Source: Leptolinea sp. UBA5203 (GTDB taxonomy: Bacteria; Chloroflexota; Anaerolineae; Anaerolineales; Anaerolineaceae). From it: 64,000 bases of DNA. The DNA is taken from contig DHVR01000037.1 in NCBI GenBank assembly GCA_002412765.1, positions 1-64,000 of the forward strand, written 5' to 3'. Both the position numbers and the translations under genes were made by a program. The notes beneath the pieces were generated by a model. That model did not search any database. It had not been told where the DNA came from and saw only the letters and a program-made list of their open reading frames with translations. This document shows, one piece after another, positions 16,097 through 23,499 of this stretch (the first letter of the stretch is position 1; each line of letters begins with the position of its first letter).

Positions 16097-18718
16097 TTAT
16101 CGGACGGGAGCCGAAACCAATACCGGGGACGAACTGTTATTGATTGTGCTATTCCCTAGTTGTCCCAAGGAATTCTCTCCCCAGCAGAAAGCGCTCATGC
16201 CGTCCCCAGCCAATACACAGGTGTGGTGTTCGCCTAAAGCCAGGTCTTGAACCCCGCTCAATTTGGGTACACTCAAAGCAATGCCACTGTCATTCGTTGT
16301 TCCATTCCCCAATTCACCGTAAGGGTTCGCACCCCAGCATGAAACGGTCAGATCTTCATTGATCGTACAACTGTGGTTCTTGCCGGTATCCACGAGAAGG
16401 GCAGCCGTGATGCCATCAACTTGTGTGGAGGCCAGATCGGTTTTCCAGCAATTTACCGTTCCCGATAAGGTACTGGCACAACCACCCGGAGCGAATCGAT
16501 TCGCGGAAATAACCTGCGGTAAAACAACATTGCTCACAACGTCAGTCTGCTTGTTCTTCCAGGCGCCGACTTCTCCCGCTGTAGAATCACTCACCAAAAC
16601 ATCCTGCCCACCAGAAATCAAACTTAAATCCCCACTCACTTGAGCTTTTACTGGAACCGAACGATTGATTTTTGTTCCATCATTCAATTGACCGATTTTG
16701 TTGTTACCCCAACACCAAATTTCAAAGTTTTCAAGTTTGGCGCAGGTAAAATTATTCCCGGCAGTAAGGTCAGCTGCCGGACCGGGCAAGCCTTTTACCA
16801 TCACAGGGACATTCGAATTTTGGGTGGTTCCATTTCCGAGTTGGCCGGAACTGTTTTCACCCCAACACCAAACTTCACCGGCTTCAGTCAGCGCACAGGT
16901 ATGTAAACTGCCAGCGGTAAGATTAGTAACCATCTTCAGGTTCAGGACATAATTCGGAACCAGCTGGGTGACCGTATTGCCATTACCCAGTTGTCCTGAG
17001 TCATTCAGCCCCCAACACGCAACTTCAGTGCCAACCGTCATACAAGTATGGTCCAAACCTGCTGCAATAATCCTGGATCCGCCCGTCACCGGGATAAAGA
17101 AACCGGTAGCAGCTAATGGAACTGGAGCAGCTCCTGTCACAGGAATAATGGGTACCCCGGTAGCCATACTGGTAGGTGTTACAGGAGGAGTAGTCGGCGA
17201 AATTGGTGTGGCAGAAGCAGGCACGTCCGTTGCCGTGTTGGTTGGCGTTACCGGTGTGGCAGTATCAGGCGCGTCCGTTGCCGTGTTGGTTGGCGTTACC
17301 GGTGTGGCACTGGGTGTGGCAGTATCAGGCACATCTGTTGCCGTGTTTGTCGGCGTTACTGGTGTGGCGCTGGGTGTGGCAGTATCAGGCACATCTGTTG
17401 CCGTATTGGTAGGTGTTACAGGCGTAGAAGAAGGTGTCACGGGAGTTGCTGATGGGGTAACTGGTGTGGCAGTGGCTGCATTTGTTGGCAAAGCTGTTGG
17501 TGTTTTTGTATCTAAAACTATTTTATAAGGGTTCCAATTCCCAGTATTTTTTTTATGATCCCAGGACGGTTGATATCCGCCCAATAATTGGCAATCATTT
17601 GGTAACGTCGTTCCAATATAAGTCGCCGAATAAACATCCCAATAACCGATTAGATCAGGGGAATTACCAGTCCCATTCAATTTTCCAAATACCACAGGTC
17701 CACTTGTACAACCCCAGAAATTGTTCTCGGCATTAATGTATTGAATATTATTATCATCACTATTTTCAAGAGCAACCCGATTATTATAAAATTGATTATA
17801 GTGAATCTCAACACCTGGGCTGCCGCGGTCTTTTATTACTTTAATACCAATACCATTGTTTTGAATCAAATTATCAACGATTTTAATGTCTGTATTTCCA
17901 TTTTCAACATTCACATAGATGCCAATATCATATCCCTGAATGATGAACCCCGTGATGGTTACACCTTGTGCTTGGATTTGGATGCCTGTTCCTCCGGAAC
18001 CCTGTAAAACAGGTGCATTAACATCTGGCCCAGCAGTCGTAGCGTTTCCGGGTGTCCCATATAAAGTAAGATTAGGGACATTAATCGTAATTCGCTCTGC
18101 ATAAATTCCGGGTAATACATAAATGGTGTTCACCTCACCTGGCAACGGCGTGATAGTACCAAATTTATTGATTGCATCTTGAATAGGTGTGGCAGACACA
18201 AAACAGGTTACATTGAACGTAGAAGGGGAACAAGTTCCGCCTGTTTGATAAAAATTATAAGTTATTCCACCCCGAGTAAAATAGGGATCAGCATTTTCGA
18301 GACTATCAGAAGCGGTATTGGATATCAGAGTAAGAGGTTCTCCATTTTCCATCAGGATAGCTCCAGCCTCGGCGAGAGCAGCTACTTCGTCTAGCAGCGT
18401 ATTAGCCTGAATCACTTCCTCAATTACAGGTTCTAGTGAGGTGCCTTGTCCTGTTGTTATAACTGCCTCTGTTGGAGAAAACACTCCCTCAACTGTGGTT
18501 TGTATAATTTCATCGAAAGGGACTGTACTGGGTTCCTGAATTGGTAGAGGTTCACTTTCAAGTAATGTTGGATCAACTGAAATAATAGAATCAGGTGCTA
18601 CAGGTGGGTCAGATTCTTCCGCGTTAACGATGCCCCCTGTTGGAAATAATAAACCAGCCACCATAACGAGGGTTAGCATTATTTGATAAACCTTTTGTTT
18701 TCCCAATAAGTGTGTCAT
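16097..18718 (-). CDS. Secreted beta-helix + RCC1-propeller protein (copy A)
   Basis: An 873-aa exported protein. Residues 1-33 are a signal peptide (hydrophobic IMLTLVMVAGLLFPTGG, then VNAEE). Residues ~150-370 look like a right-handed parallel beta-helix of the NosD/pectate-lyase type (repeated NxIxxNxIGI turns). A Thr/Pro-rich linker (~400-525) carries tandem repeats. From ~560 to the end run seven RCC1-like blades, most with a HTC...CWG cysteine pair and GQLGNGT turns; blade 4 has lost both cysteines. Cys pairs fit extracytoplasmic disulfides. IPVTG occurs twice before the propeller but there is no C-terminal sorting signal. GGAGG precedes the ATG. Paralogue of the 19288-21834 gene. Cell-surface binding or adhesion is a guess. 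Confidence 0.85.
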   Translation of the reverse strand: MTHLLGKQKVYQIMLTLVMVAGLLFPTGGIVNAEESDPPVAPDSIISVDPTLLESEPLPIQEPSTVPFDEIIQTTVEGVFSPTEAVITTGQGTSLEPVIEEVIQANTLLDEVAALAEAGAILMENGEPLTLISNTASDSLENADPYFTRGGITYNFYQTGGTCSPSTFNVTCFVSATPIQDAINKFGTITPLPGEVNTIYVLPGIYAERITINVPNLTLYGTPGNATTAGPDVNAPVLQGSGGTGIQIQAQGVTITGFIIQGYDIGIYVNVENGNTDIKIVDNLIQNNGIGIKVIKDRGSPGVEIHYNQFYNNRVALENSDDNNIQYINAENNFWGCTSGPVVFGKLNGTGNSPDLIGYWDVYSATYIGTTLPNDCQLLGGYQPSWDHKKNTGNWNPYKIVLDTKTPTALPTNAATATPVTPSATPVTPSSTPVTPTNTATDVPDTATPSATPVTPTNTATDVPDTATPSATPVTPTNTATDAPDTATPVTPTNTATDVPASATPISPTTPPVTPTSMATGVPIIPVTGAAPVPLAATGFFIPVTGGSRIIAAGLDHTCMTVGTEVACWGLNDSGQLGNGNTVTQLVPNYVLNLKMVTNLTAGSLHTCALTEAGEVWCWGENSSGQLGNGTTQNSNVPVMVKGLPGPAADLTAGNNFTCAKLENFEIWCWGNNKIGQLNDGTKINRSVPVKAQVSGDLSLISGGQDVLVSDSTAGEVGAWKNKQTDVVSNVVLPQVISANRFAPGGCASTLSGTVNCWKTDLASTQVDGITAALLVDTGKNHSCTINEDLTVSCWGANPYGELGNGTTNDSGIALSVPKLSGVQDLALGEHHTCVLAGDGMSAFCWGENSLGQLGNSTINNSSSPVLVSAPVR
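17200..17430 (-). repeat. Tandem repeats encoding a Thr/Pro-rich linker
   Basis: About three partial copies of a ~60-bp unit encode the 20-residue pattern TPTNTATDVPDTATPSATPV. One copy is shortened and one has DAPD for DVPD, so the array is prone to slippage and likely varies in length between strains. It separates the beta-helix from the propeller. Confidence 0.8.
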
Positions 18719-18816
18719 CCCGATACCTCCAAGTACCCATAAACAACAATCCGCTACTCATTCTGTACATAAACGGTTGATAACAATCATCAATCAATCC
18801 GTACTCTCTGCCAATT

Positions 18817-18850
18817 AATAAAAAATACCGGCCTGTAGACTACAGCCGGT
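18817..18850 (-). terminator. Leader terminator/attenuator before RCC1 gene A
   Basis: On the minus strand ACCGG-CUGUAG (18850-18840) pairs with CUACAG-(G)-CCGGU (18838-18827), followed by AUUUUUUAUU. It lies ~110 bases before the start codon and right after the conserved leader fold, so it would stop transcription inside the leader unless prevented. Confidence 0.75.
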
Positions 18851-18922
18851 TTCGCTCTGTGCTCCCTGAACCCACGCGTTACAACGCAAGCGACCAATTG
18901 ATGGTTTCAGATCAAAGCACCT
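18851..18922 (-). promoter_or_regulatory. Conserved structured leader RNA, riboswitch-like (copy A)
   Basis: The minus-strand RNA from about 18922 to 18851 is nearly identical to 22023-21950 upstream of the paralogue. Stems: GUGCU/AGCAC (18920-18916 with 18863-18859), CUGAA/UUCAG (18910-18906 with 18870-18866), a hairpin ACC...GGU (18905-18893) and a hairpin GCGU/ACGC (18887-18876). A CGCU after the first hairpin could pair with AGCG at 18857-18854 as a pseudoknot. It is followed by an intrinsic terminator. I do not recognise a known riboswitch class: GCACAGAGCGAAACC loosely recalls part of the c-di-GMP-I motif but the rest does not fit. Confidence 0.6.
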
Positions 18923-19007
18923 GTATTGAACCAATCAGGTGATATGTACGGCAACCCACTCCTACCGATATTTAAGAAGAAATAATTAGCATTAACTATT
19001 CTTATGA

Positions 19008-19035
19008 ATTATAAAGCCAGAACCAGACTTGTCAA
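19008..19035 (-). promoter_or_regulatory. Promoter of RCC1 gene A
   Basis: Minus-strand TTGACA (19035-19030) and TATAAT (19013-19008) with a 16-bp spacer, both perfect hexamers. Start near 19001 gives a ~280-base leader containing the conserved fold and terminator. The interval 19036-19229 shows nothing else supportable. Confidence 0.85.
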
Positions 19036-19232
19036 ATTAATTATGCGTAAAGGGTGCCGTAAAATCCGCATAAAAGTTTTTTGAATTCATCTCCTGGGTG
19101 ACAGTATTTCCGCTTTTTATCCAGGGTATCCAGAACATAACAATTTGTCGTAGTTTTTGTTTCTGGTTCCAAGTGATTGTTTACTGAGTAAAAAAAATAT
19201 ATACACGATCAGTTTACCTTACCAGATTAACA

Positions 19233-19272
19233 AAAAAACTGCTCACCTGAATAACAATCGGGTGAGCAGTTT
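19233..19272 (-). terminator. Intrinsic terminator of RCC1 gene B
   Basis: Perfect 12-bp arms AAACTGCTCACC (19236-19247) and GGTGAGCAGTTT (19261-19272); the minus strand continues into a T-run. It follows the copy B stop at 19288. Confidence 0.9.
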
Positions 19273-19287
19273 GCTTGTATTGATGAT

Positions 19288-21834
19288 TTACGACTTTGGA
19301 TTACGAATCGGTGCTGCCACCTTTACGGGGCTTGAACTATCCACAGTCTTATCATTTCCAAGTTGTCCATGGCTGTTGTTCCCCCAGCAATAAGCACTGA
19401 AGCCGTCCCCAGCCAATACACAGGTGTGATACTCACCTAATGCCAAATCCTGAATGATTTCCAACCCAGGTACAACCTCGGCCGCTTCACTTGCCTTGGT
19501 AGTTCCATTTCCTAATTGACCAAAGAGATTGGCGCCCCAGCAGGAGACAGTCAGATTCTCATTGATCGTACAGCTATGTTCAAAGCCGGTACCGACCAGA
19601 ATCGCGGACTCAACGCCCTCTACTTTTTTGGAGGTCAAATCATCCTGCCAACATTTTACGGTACCAGCGAGTGTACTCACACAACCACCGGGCGCCCAGC
19701 GATTAGCCGAGATGTCTTGTGGTAATGCAACATCACTCACCACAGAAAACTCAACATTTTTCCAGGTGGATACGTCGCCTGTGTTTTCACTGGCTAATTC
19801 AGTCTGTCCACCGGATATCAAACTTAAATTTCCATGCAGGAGCGATTTTACAGGTGTGGATCGGTCAGTTTTTGTGCCATCATTTAATTGACCCGCGCCA
19901 TTATCACCCCAACACCAAATTTCAGCATTGGCCAGTTGGGCACAGGTGAAGTCATTCCCTGCGGTAAAGTCGGTTACCAATGCGGGCAAACCTTTAACCA
20001 ATACTGGTTTATTAGAATTTTGGGTTAAGCCGTTACCCAGTTGGCCAGAACTGTTCTCACCCCAACACCATACCTCACCTGCATTAGTCAGGGCACAGGT
20101 GTGCAAACTTCCGGCAGTCAAATCTATGACATTATCCAGGTTGAGGACGAAGTTCGGAATGAGTTGTGTCTCAAAATTACCATTACCTAACTGGCCCGAG
20201 TCATTCAATCCCCAACAAGCCACTTCCGTTCCAACCGTCATACAGGTATGATCCAAACCCGCTTCAATGATGCGAGAACCGCCTGTGACAGGGATGAAGA
20301 AAGCAGGTGCAAGCCCAGTAACAGGGATAAGAGGTGGATCCCCAGGATCATCCGCCGTGGGTGTAGCAGAAGGTTCTTGTTGAACTGGTACAGTGGGGGT
20401 AGCAGTAGGAGTATTGGTCTCCGTTTGTGTCGCTGTAGCAGTAGGAGTTTGGGTCTCCGTTTGTGTCGCTGTAGCAGTCGGTGTGACCGTCGCGGTATTA
20501 GTCGGTGTATTGGTCGGTGTATTTGTTACAGTATTCGACGGTGTCACAGTAGGCGTCATTGTATTTGTAGGTGTAACCGGTGTCTGAGTTACGGTTGATT
20601 TATTTAAATTAATTTTATATGGAGACCAATCACCCGTAGAATATTGGAAATTCCACATATCAGTTAGTCCGCTTAACACCTGACAATCCTCAGGTAACAG
20701 TGTTCCTAAATACTCCCCGGTTGGGTATTGCCAATAGCCCGTACGCCGATTTTGGGGATTTCCAGTGGTCTCAGCACCATACACAACCGGACCTGCCTCA
20801 CAGCCCCAGTAGTTATCCTGCGCCTCAATAAATTGAACGTTCTTATTCTCCAAGTTATTTTGCAGACCGTACAAGGAGTTGTCATAGATTTTGTTATAGT
20901 GAATTTCTATGCCAGGGCTGCCAACATATTTATTAACCCGAATACCAATTTCATTCTCTTTAATCGTATTGTTATTAATCGTGATCGAGTTATTTCCAGA
21001 GCTTACATCAACCAAAACTGAAATATCATATCCCTTAAGGATAAAGCCAGTCAGGGTGACCCCTTCAGCGGTTATATTTACCCCAGTTCCTCCAGAACCT
21101 TGCAATATTGGGGCGTCTATGTCCGCCCCAACAACTGTCAAGTCACCAGGATTCCCGTAAAGGGTTAAATCAGGAACATGGATGGTGATATTTTCCGCAT
21201 ACGTGCCTGGTAAAACATAAATCGTGTTCACCTCGCCTGCCAGGGGAGTAATGGTGGCATATTTATTAATCGCATCCTGAATGGGGGTGGAAGAGATGAA
21301 ACAAGTTACATTAAGGGATGCCGGGGAACAAAACCCGCCAGGTTGAAAGAAGTTATAAGTCACCCCACCGCGAGTGAAGTAAGGATCCGCGCCTGCTAAA
21401 CTTTCAGAAGCAACGTTGGAAGCTAAAGGCACAGGTTCTCCATCTTCCATCAGCACAGCGCCAACATCAGCCAGTGCTTCTACTACAGGAACCAGATGAT
21501 TTTCGGAGACCTCTTGATTCTGGCTCTCCTCTGGTGCAGCCTGTTCTGTAGGCTCTATACCCTCTGTAGGAACCAATCCAGCCGTTGGAACAAGGTCAGC
21601 TCCTGCAGTTGGTACCGCACCATCAAATAATGGCTCTGGTTCACCCAAGGATTGCAGCGGTACAACCTCTTCGGAGGATGTTGTTTCAACAGAAATTAAC
21701 GGGTCAGGAGCTACAGGGGGAACCGTATCTTCCGCCTGAACCAAGTCTCCCGTTGGAAATAATAAACCCACCACCAGGATCATGGTCAGGAAAAGTTGAA
21801 ATAATTGATGTTTTTTATGAATTAAAGTATTCAT
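19288..21834 (-). CDS. Secreted beta-helix + RCC1-propeller protein (copy B)
   Basis: An 848-aa paralogue of the 16097-18718 product with the same architecture. Signal peptide (LFQLFLTMILVVGLLFPTGD, then VQAEDT), acidic/Pro-rich N-terminal segment with repeated VPTAG/VPTEG-like units, beta-helix region (~150-380), Thr/Pro-rich linker with TATATQTET repeats (~420-505), two IPVTG motifs, and seven RCC1-like blades with HTC...CWG cysteine pairs (~530-840). Blade 4 has lost its cysteines exactly as in copy A, so the loss predates the duplication. AGGAGGAAT precedes the ATG. Each copy has its own promoter, leader fold and terminator, so the whole transcription unit was duplicated, not only the coding part. 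Confidence 0.85.
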   Translation of the reverse strand: MNTLIHKKHQLFQLFLTMILVVGLLFPTGDLVQAEDTVPPVAPDPLISVETTSSEEVVPLQSLGEPEPLFDGAVPTAGADLVPTAGLVPTEGIEPTEQAAPEESQNQEVSENHLVPVVEALADVGAVLMEDGEPVPLASNVASESLAGADPYFTRGGVTYNFFQPGGFCSPASLNVTCFISSTPIQDAINKYATITPLAGEVNTIYVLPGTYAENITIHVPDLTLYGNPGDLTVVGADIDAPILQGSGGTGVNITAEGVTLTGFILKGYDISVLVDVSSGNNSITINNNTIKENEIGIRVNKYVGSPGIEIHYNKIYDNSLYGLQNNLENKNVQFIEAQDNYWGCEAGPVVYGAETTGNPQNRRTGYWQYPTGEYLGTLLPEDCQVLSGLTDMWNFQYSTGDWSPYKINLNKSTVTQTPVTPTNTMTPTVTPSNTVTNTPTNTPTNTATVTPTATATQTETQTPTATATQTETNTPTATPTVPVQQEPSATPTADDPGDPPLIPVTGLAPAFFIPVTGGSRIIEAGLDHTCMTVGTEVACWGLNDSGQLGNGNFETQLIPNFVLNLDNVIDLTAGSLHTCALTNAGEVWCWGENSSGQLGNGLTQNSNKPVLVKGLPALVTDFTAGNDFTCAQLANAEIWCWGDNGAGQLNDGTKTDRSTPVKSLLHGNLSLISGGQTELASENTGDVSTWKNVEFSVVSDVALPQDISANRWAPGGCVSTLAGTVKCWQDDLTSKKVEGVESAILVGTGFEHSCTINENLTVSCWGANLFGQLGNGTTKASEAAEVVPGLEIIQDLALGEYHTCVLAGDGFSAYCWGNNSHGQLGNDKTVDSSSPVKVAAPIRNPKS
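20385..20580 (-). repeat. Low-complexity tandem repeats in the linker of copy B
   Basis: Repeats of ~36 bp encode TATATQTETQTP / TATATQTETNTP, continuing into NTPTNTPTNTATVTP-like units. Same position as the copy A linker array but a different repeat unit, so the two linkers have diverged by independent repeat turnover. Confidence 0.8.
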
Positions 21835-21920
21835 TATTCCTCCATAAAACGATAAAAAAAATGCTCATTACGCTAACAACAATGAAAAATCAAGATATTT
21901 AATGAATCAACAACTTAATA

Positions 21921-21949
21921 ACAAAAACCGACTGTAGCTTACAGCCGGT
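21921..21949 (-). terminator. Leader terminator/attenuator before RCC1 gene B
   Basis: Minus-strand ACCGGCUGUA (21949-21940) pairs with UACAGUCGGU (21936-21927), including one G-U pair, followed by UUUUU. The stem differs in sequence from copy A but keeps its pairing, supporting a real structure. It is ~90 bases before the start codon. Confidence 0.78.
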
Positions 21950-22023
21950 TTCGCTCTGTGCTCCCTGAACCACGCGTATAAATAACGCTAGCGACCAATT
22001 AATGGTTTCAGATCAAAGCACCT
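21950..22023 (-). promoter_or_regulatory. Conserved structured leader RNA, riboswitch-like (copy B)
   Basis: Second copy of the fold at 18922-18851. GUGCU (22021-22017) pairs with AGCAC (21962-21958); CUGAA with UUCAG (21969-21965); ACC with GGU around AUUAAUU; and GCGU with ACGC around a longer loop (UAUUUAU instead of UGUA). Single-stranded stretches such as CUUUGAUCUGAAACC, GGUCGCU and CAGAGCGAAACC are identical in both copies while hairpin loops vary, the pattern expected of a ligand-binding or protein-binding RNA. Sequence similarity stops shortly before the GUGCU arm and after the terminator. Confidence 0.6.
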
Positions 22024-22120
22024 GTATCCTACCTATAAATATGTTCAATAGCATGACACTATTGTTGTAAAATCAGATAACCACATTCTTTATTTTTACT
22101 TTTTTTATCTGATTTATCTT

Positions 22121-22148
22121 ATTATAGAACCTTTGAGAGAAATGTCAA
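22121..22148 (-). promoter_or_regulatory. Promoter of RCC1 gene B
   Basis: Minus-strand TTGACA (22148-22143) and TATAAT (22126-22121) with a 16-bp spacer: two perfect hexamers, the same geometry as the copy A promoter. Predicted leader ~280 bases. Confidence 0.88.
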
Positions 22149-22237
22149 GTTAATCCCAGATAAATATACAAGCTGGAAAGAAAATCCATGATTGATTAGT
22201 ATTAAATATTCCCTGCTCTGTCACCCATAACTGTCCC

Positions 22238-22266
22238 TTGACCATTTGGCTGAATCTCATTAAACT
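22238..22266 (+). promoter_or_regulatory. Promoter of the leader peptide / RIO kinase unit
   Basis: TTGACC (22238-22243) and TAAACT (22261-22266) with a 17-bp spacer. Predicted start ~22273, about 27 bases before the leader ORF. Confidence 0.55.
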
Positions 22267-22299
22267 TATCTTATCTTAACCAAACGGAGGTAGAAAGAT

Positions 22300-22365
22300 A
22301 TGAGCCAACAACATAATTATCAACCCACCCATATTTGCACACCTCCCAAACGGTCCATTTCTTAG
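22300..22365 (+). CDS. Putative 21-aa leader peptide
   Basis: A 22-codon frame beginning MSQQHNYQPTHIC and ending KRSIS, with a strong CGGAGG eight bases upstream. It lies between a plausible promoter and an intrinsic terminator and precedes the RIO kinase gene by ~100 bases. Its codons 12-15 contain TTGCACACCT, perfectly complementary to AGGTGTGCAA in the terminator region, as expected of an attenuation leader. There is no run of one amino acid to name an effector; Gln, His and Pro are most frequent. Alternatively it is a free-standing small protein gene with its own terminator. Confidence 0.5.
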   Translation: MSQQHNYQPTHICTPPKRSIS

Positions 22366-22386
22366 GTTTGTGTTTCTAAGTTCTTT

Positions 22387-22422
22387 AAACCGCAGGTGTG
22401 CAATCCCTGCGGTTTTTTTTTA
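22387..22422 (+). terminator. Intrinsic terminator / attenuator ahead of the RIO kinase gene
   Basis: AAACCGCAGG (22387-22396) pairs with CCTGCGGTTT (22406-22415), followed by a run of T's. An alternative nested fold pairs 22335-22344 with 22394-22403 (10 bp) and GGTTT 22365-22369 with AAACC 22387-22391. That fold would occupy eight of the ten bases of the terminator's 5' arm and act as antiterminator. Confidence 0.8.
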
Positions 22423-22468
22423 TTCAGGGCATTGTAATCAGAAATAGTTAATCACGAAGGTAATTTGA

Positions 22469-23473
22469 ATGGTAAAAAAACTCGAACCAACCTTATTGGA
22501 CGATGAAATGGATAACCTAAATCCATCCAAAAAAAGAAACCGCTATGACAAAACTTCCGCTCAGACCGGAACCCGCAACACTAAAACCAAGAAAAAAAGT
22601 ACCCAAGGACTTGAGCCGGATACGCTCCTGATCATGGAAGCACAGAAGAAATTCAGCTATCAAGCTTCCCGCTTCGAAGCCGGATGGCTAATGGAATCGC
22701 TGGCTGAGTTTTATCAAAACCATTGGATTGAAGATATTCACCACATGGTCAAAGGCGGAAAGGAAGCCTCTGTTTATCTTTGCCAGTCCCAGGCGCAGGG
22801 GAGCCCAACCTGGATAGCCGCCAAAGTTTATCGTCCGCGGCGGTTTAGAAACCTACGCAATGACGGCATCTATCGGGAAGGACGCGACAATCTCGATGAA
22901 AACGGAAACACGATCATTAATGCAGGCATGCTAGTGGCGATGAGGAAAAAAACCAGCTATGGCCTTCACCTATTGCATCAATCCTGGATCAAGCATGAAT
23001 TTAACACCCTGAAACTGCTGCACGCCAACGGCTGCGATGTTCCTCAGGCGCTGGCTTCCGGCCCAAATTGCATTTTGATGGACTATATCGGCGATATCGA
23101 CAGAGGTGCCCCCACCCTGCATGAAGTGTCCTTAACACGTGTTGAAGCTAAAGAAATTGGACAAAGAGTATTGTTTAATATCGAATGCATGTTGGAACAT
23201 CAACGAATTCATGGCGACCTTTCCCCCTACAATGTTTTGATCTGGGAGAATAAAATTACCTTGATCGATTTTCCGCAGGCCCTGCATCCCAACCAAAACC
23301 CACAGGCTTATGCCCTTTTTTTGAGAGACATGGTAAAAATGGACCAATATTTCAAGCCGTTTGGTTTTACAATGGAAAGTGAAAGGATAGCGCCTCTGTT
23401 ATGGAACAAGTATCGATATCTGCAATCGGAGGATTTTCTCTATGATCTTCCCGATCAACTGGATGGTGAGTAA
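22469..23473 (+). CDS. RIO-family atypical protein kinase
   Basis: A 334-aa protein of the RIO kinase fold. Residues ~1-50 are a basic Lys/Arg-rich tail. The nucleotide-binding segment is KGGKEASVYLCQ with the Lys of AAKVYRP; the RIO-specific flexible region is near IYREGRD; the catalytic loop is HGDLSPYNVL; and the metal-binding segment is LIDFPQAL, where RIO1/RIO2 have LIDxxQ. Archaeal and eukaryotic RIO proteins act in small-subunit ribosome maturation; the bacterial role is not established. It may be controlled by the attenuator upstream. GAAGGTAA precedes the ATG. The downstream acetyltransferase starts 26 bases after it, so the two are likely one operon. Confidence 0.88.
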   Translation: MVKKLEPTLLDDEMDNLNPSKKRNRYDKTSAQTGTRNTKTKKKSTQGLEPDTLLIMEAQKKFSYQASRFEAGWLMESLAEFYQNHWIEDIHHMVKGGKEASVYLCQSQAQGSPTWIAAKVYRPRRFRNLRNDGIYREGRDNLDENGNTIINAGMLVAMRKKTSYGLHLLHQSWIKHEFNTLKLLHANGCDVPQALASGPNCILMDYIGDIDRGAPTLHEVSLTRVEAKEIGQRVLFNIECMLEHQRIHGDLSPYNVLIWENKITLIDFPQALHPNQNPQAYALFLRDMVKMDQYFKPFGFTMESERIAPLLWNKYRYLQSEDFLYDLPDQLDGE

Positions 23474-23499
23474 AGATTGTTTAACCTTAATGAGGCACA

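Noticed and set aside
17200..17430. Regular repeats that might suggest a CRISPR array
   Set aside because: The units are contiguous and in frame with the protein; there are no unique spacers and no cas genes in the window.
16968..17528. 186-codon frame on the plus strand, antisense to the copy A linker
   Set aside because: It is a shadow of the Thr/Pro repeat array; low-complexity Val/Gly repeats, no SD, no family-like sequence.
18851..18922. c-di-GMP-I (GEMM) riboswitch assignment for the RCC1 leader
   Set aside because: GCACAGAGCGAAACC recalls part of the GEMM motif, but the second conserved half is absent and the surrounding stems do not match.
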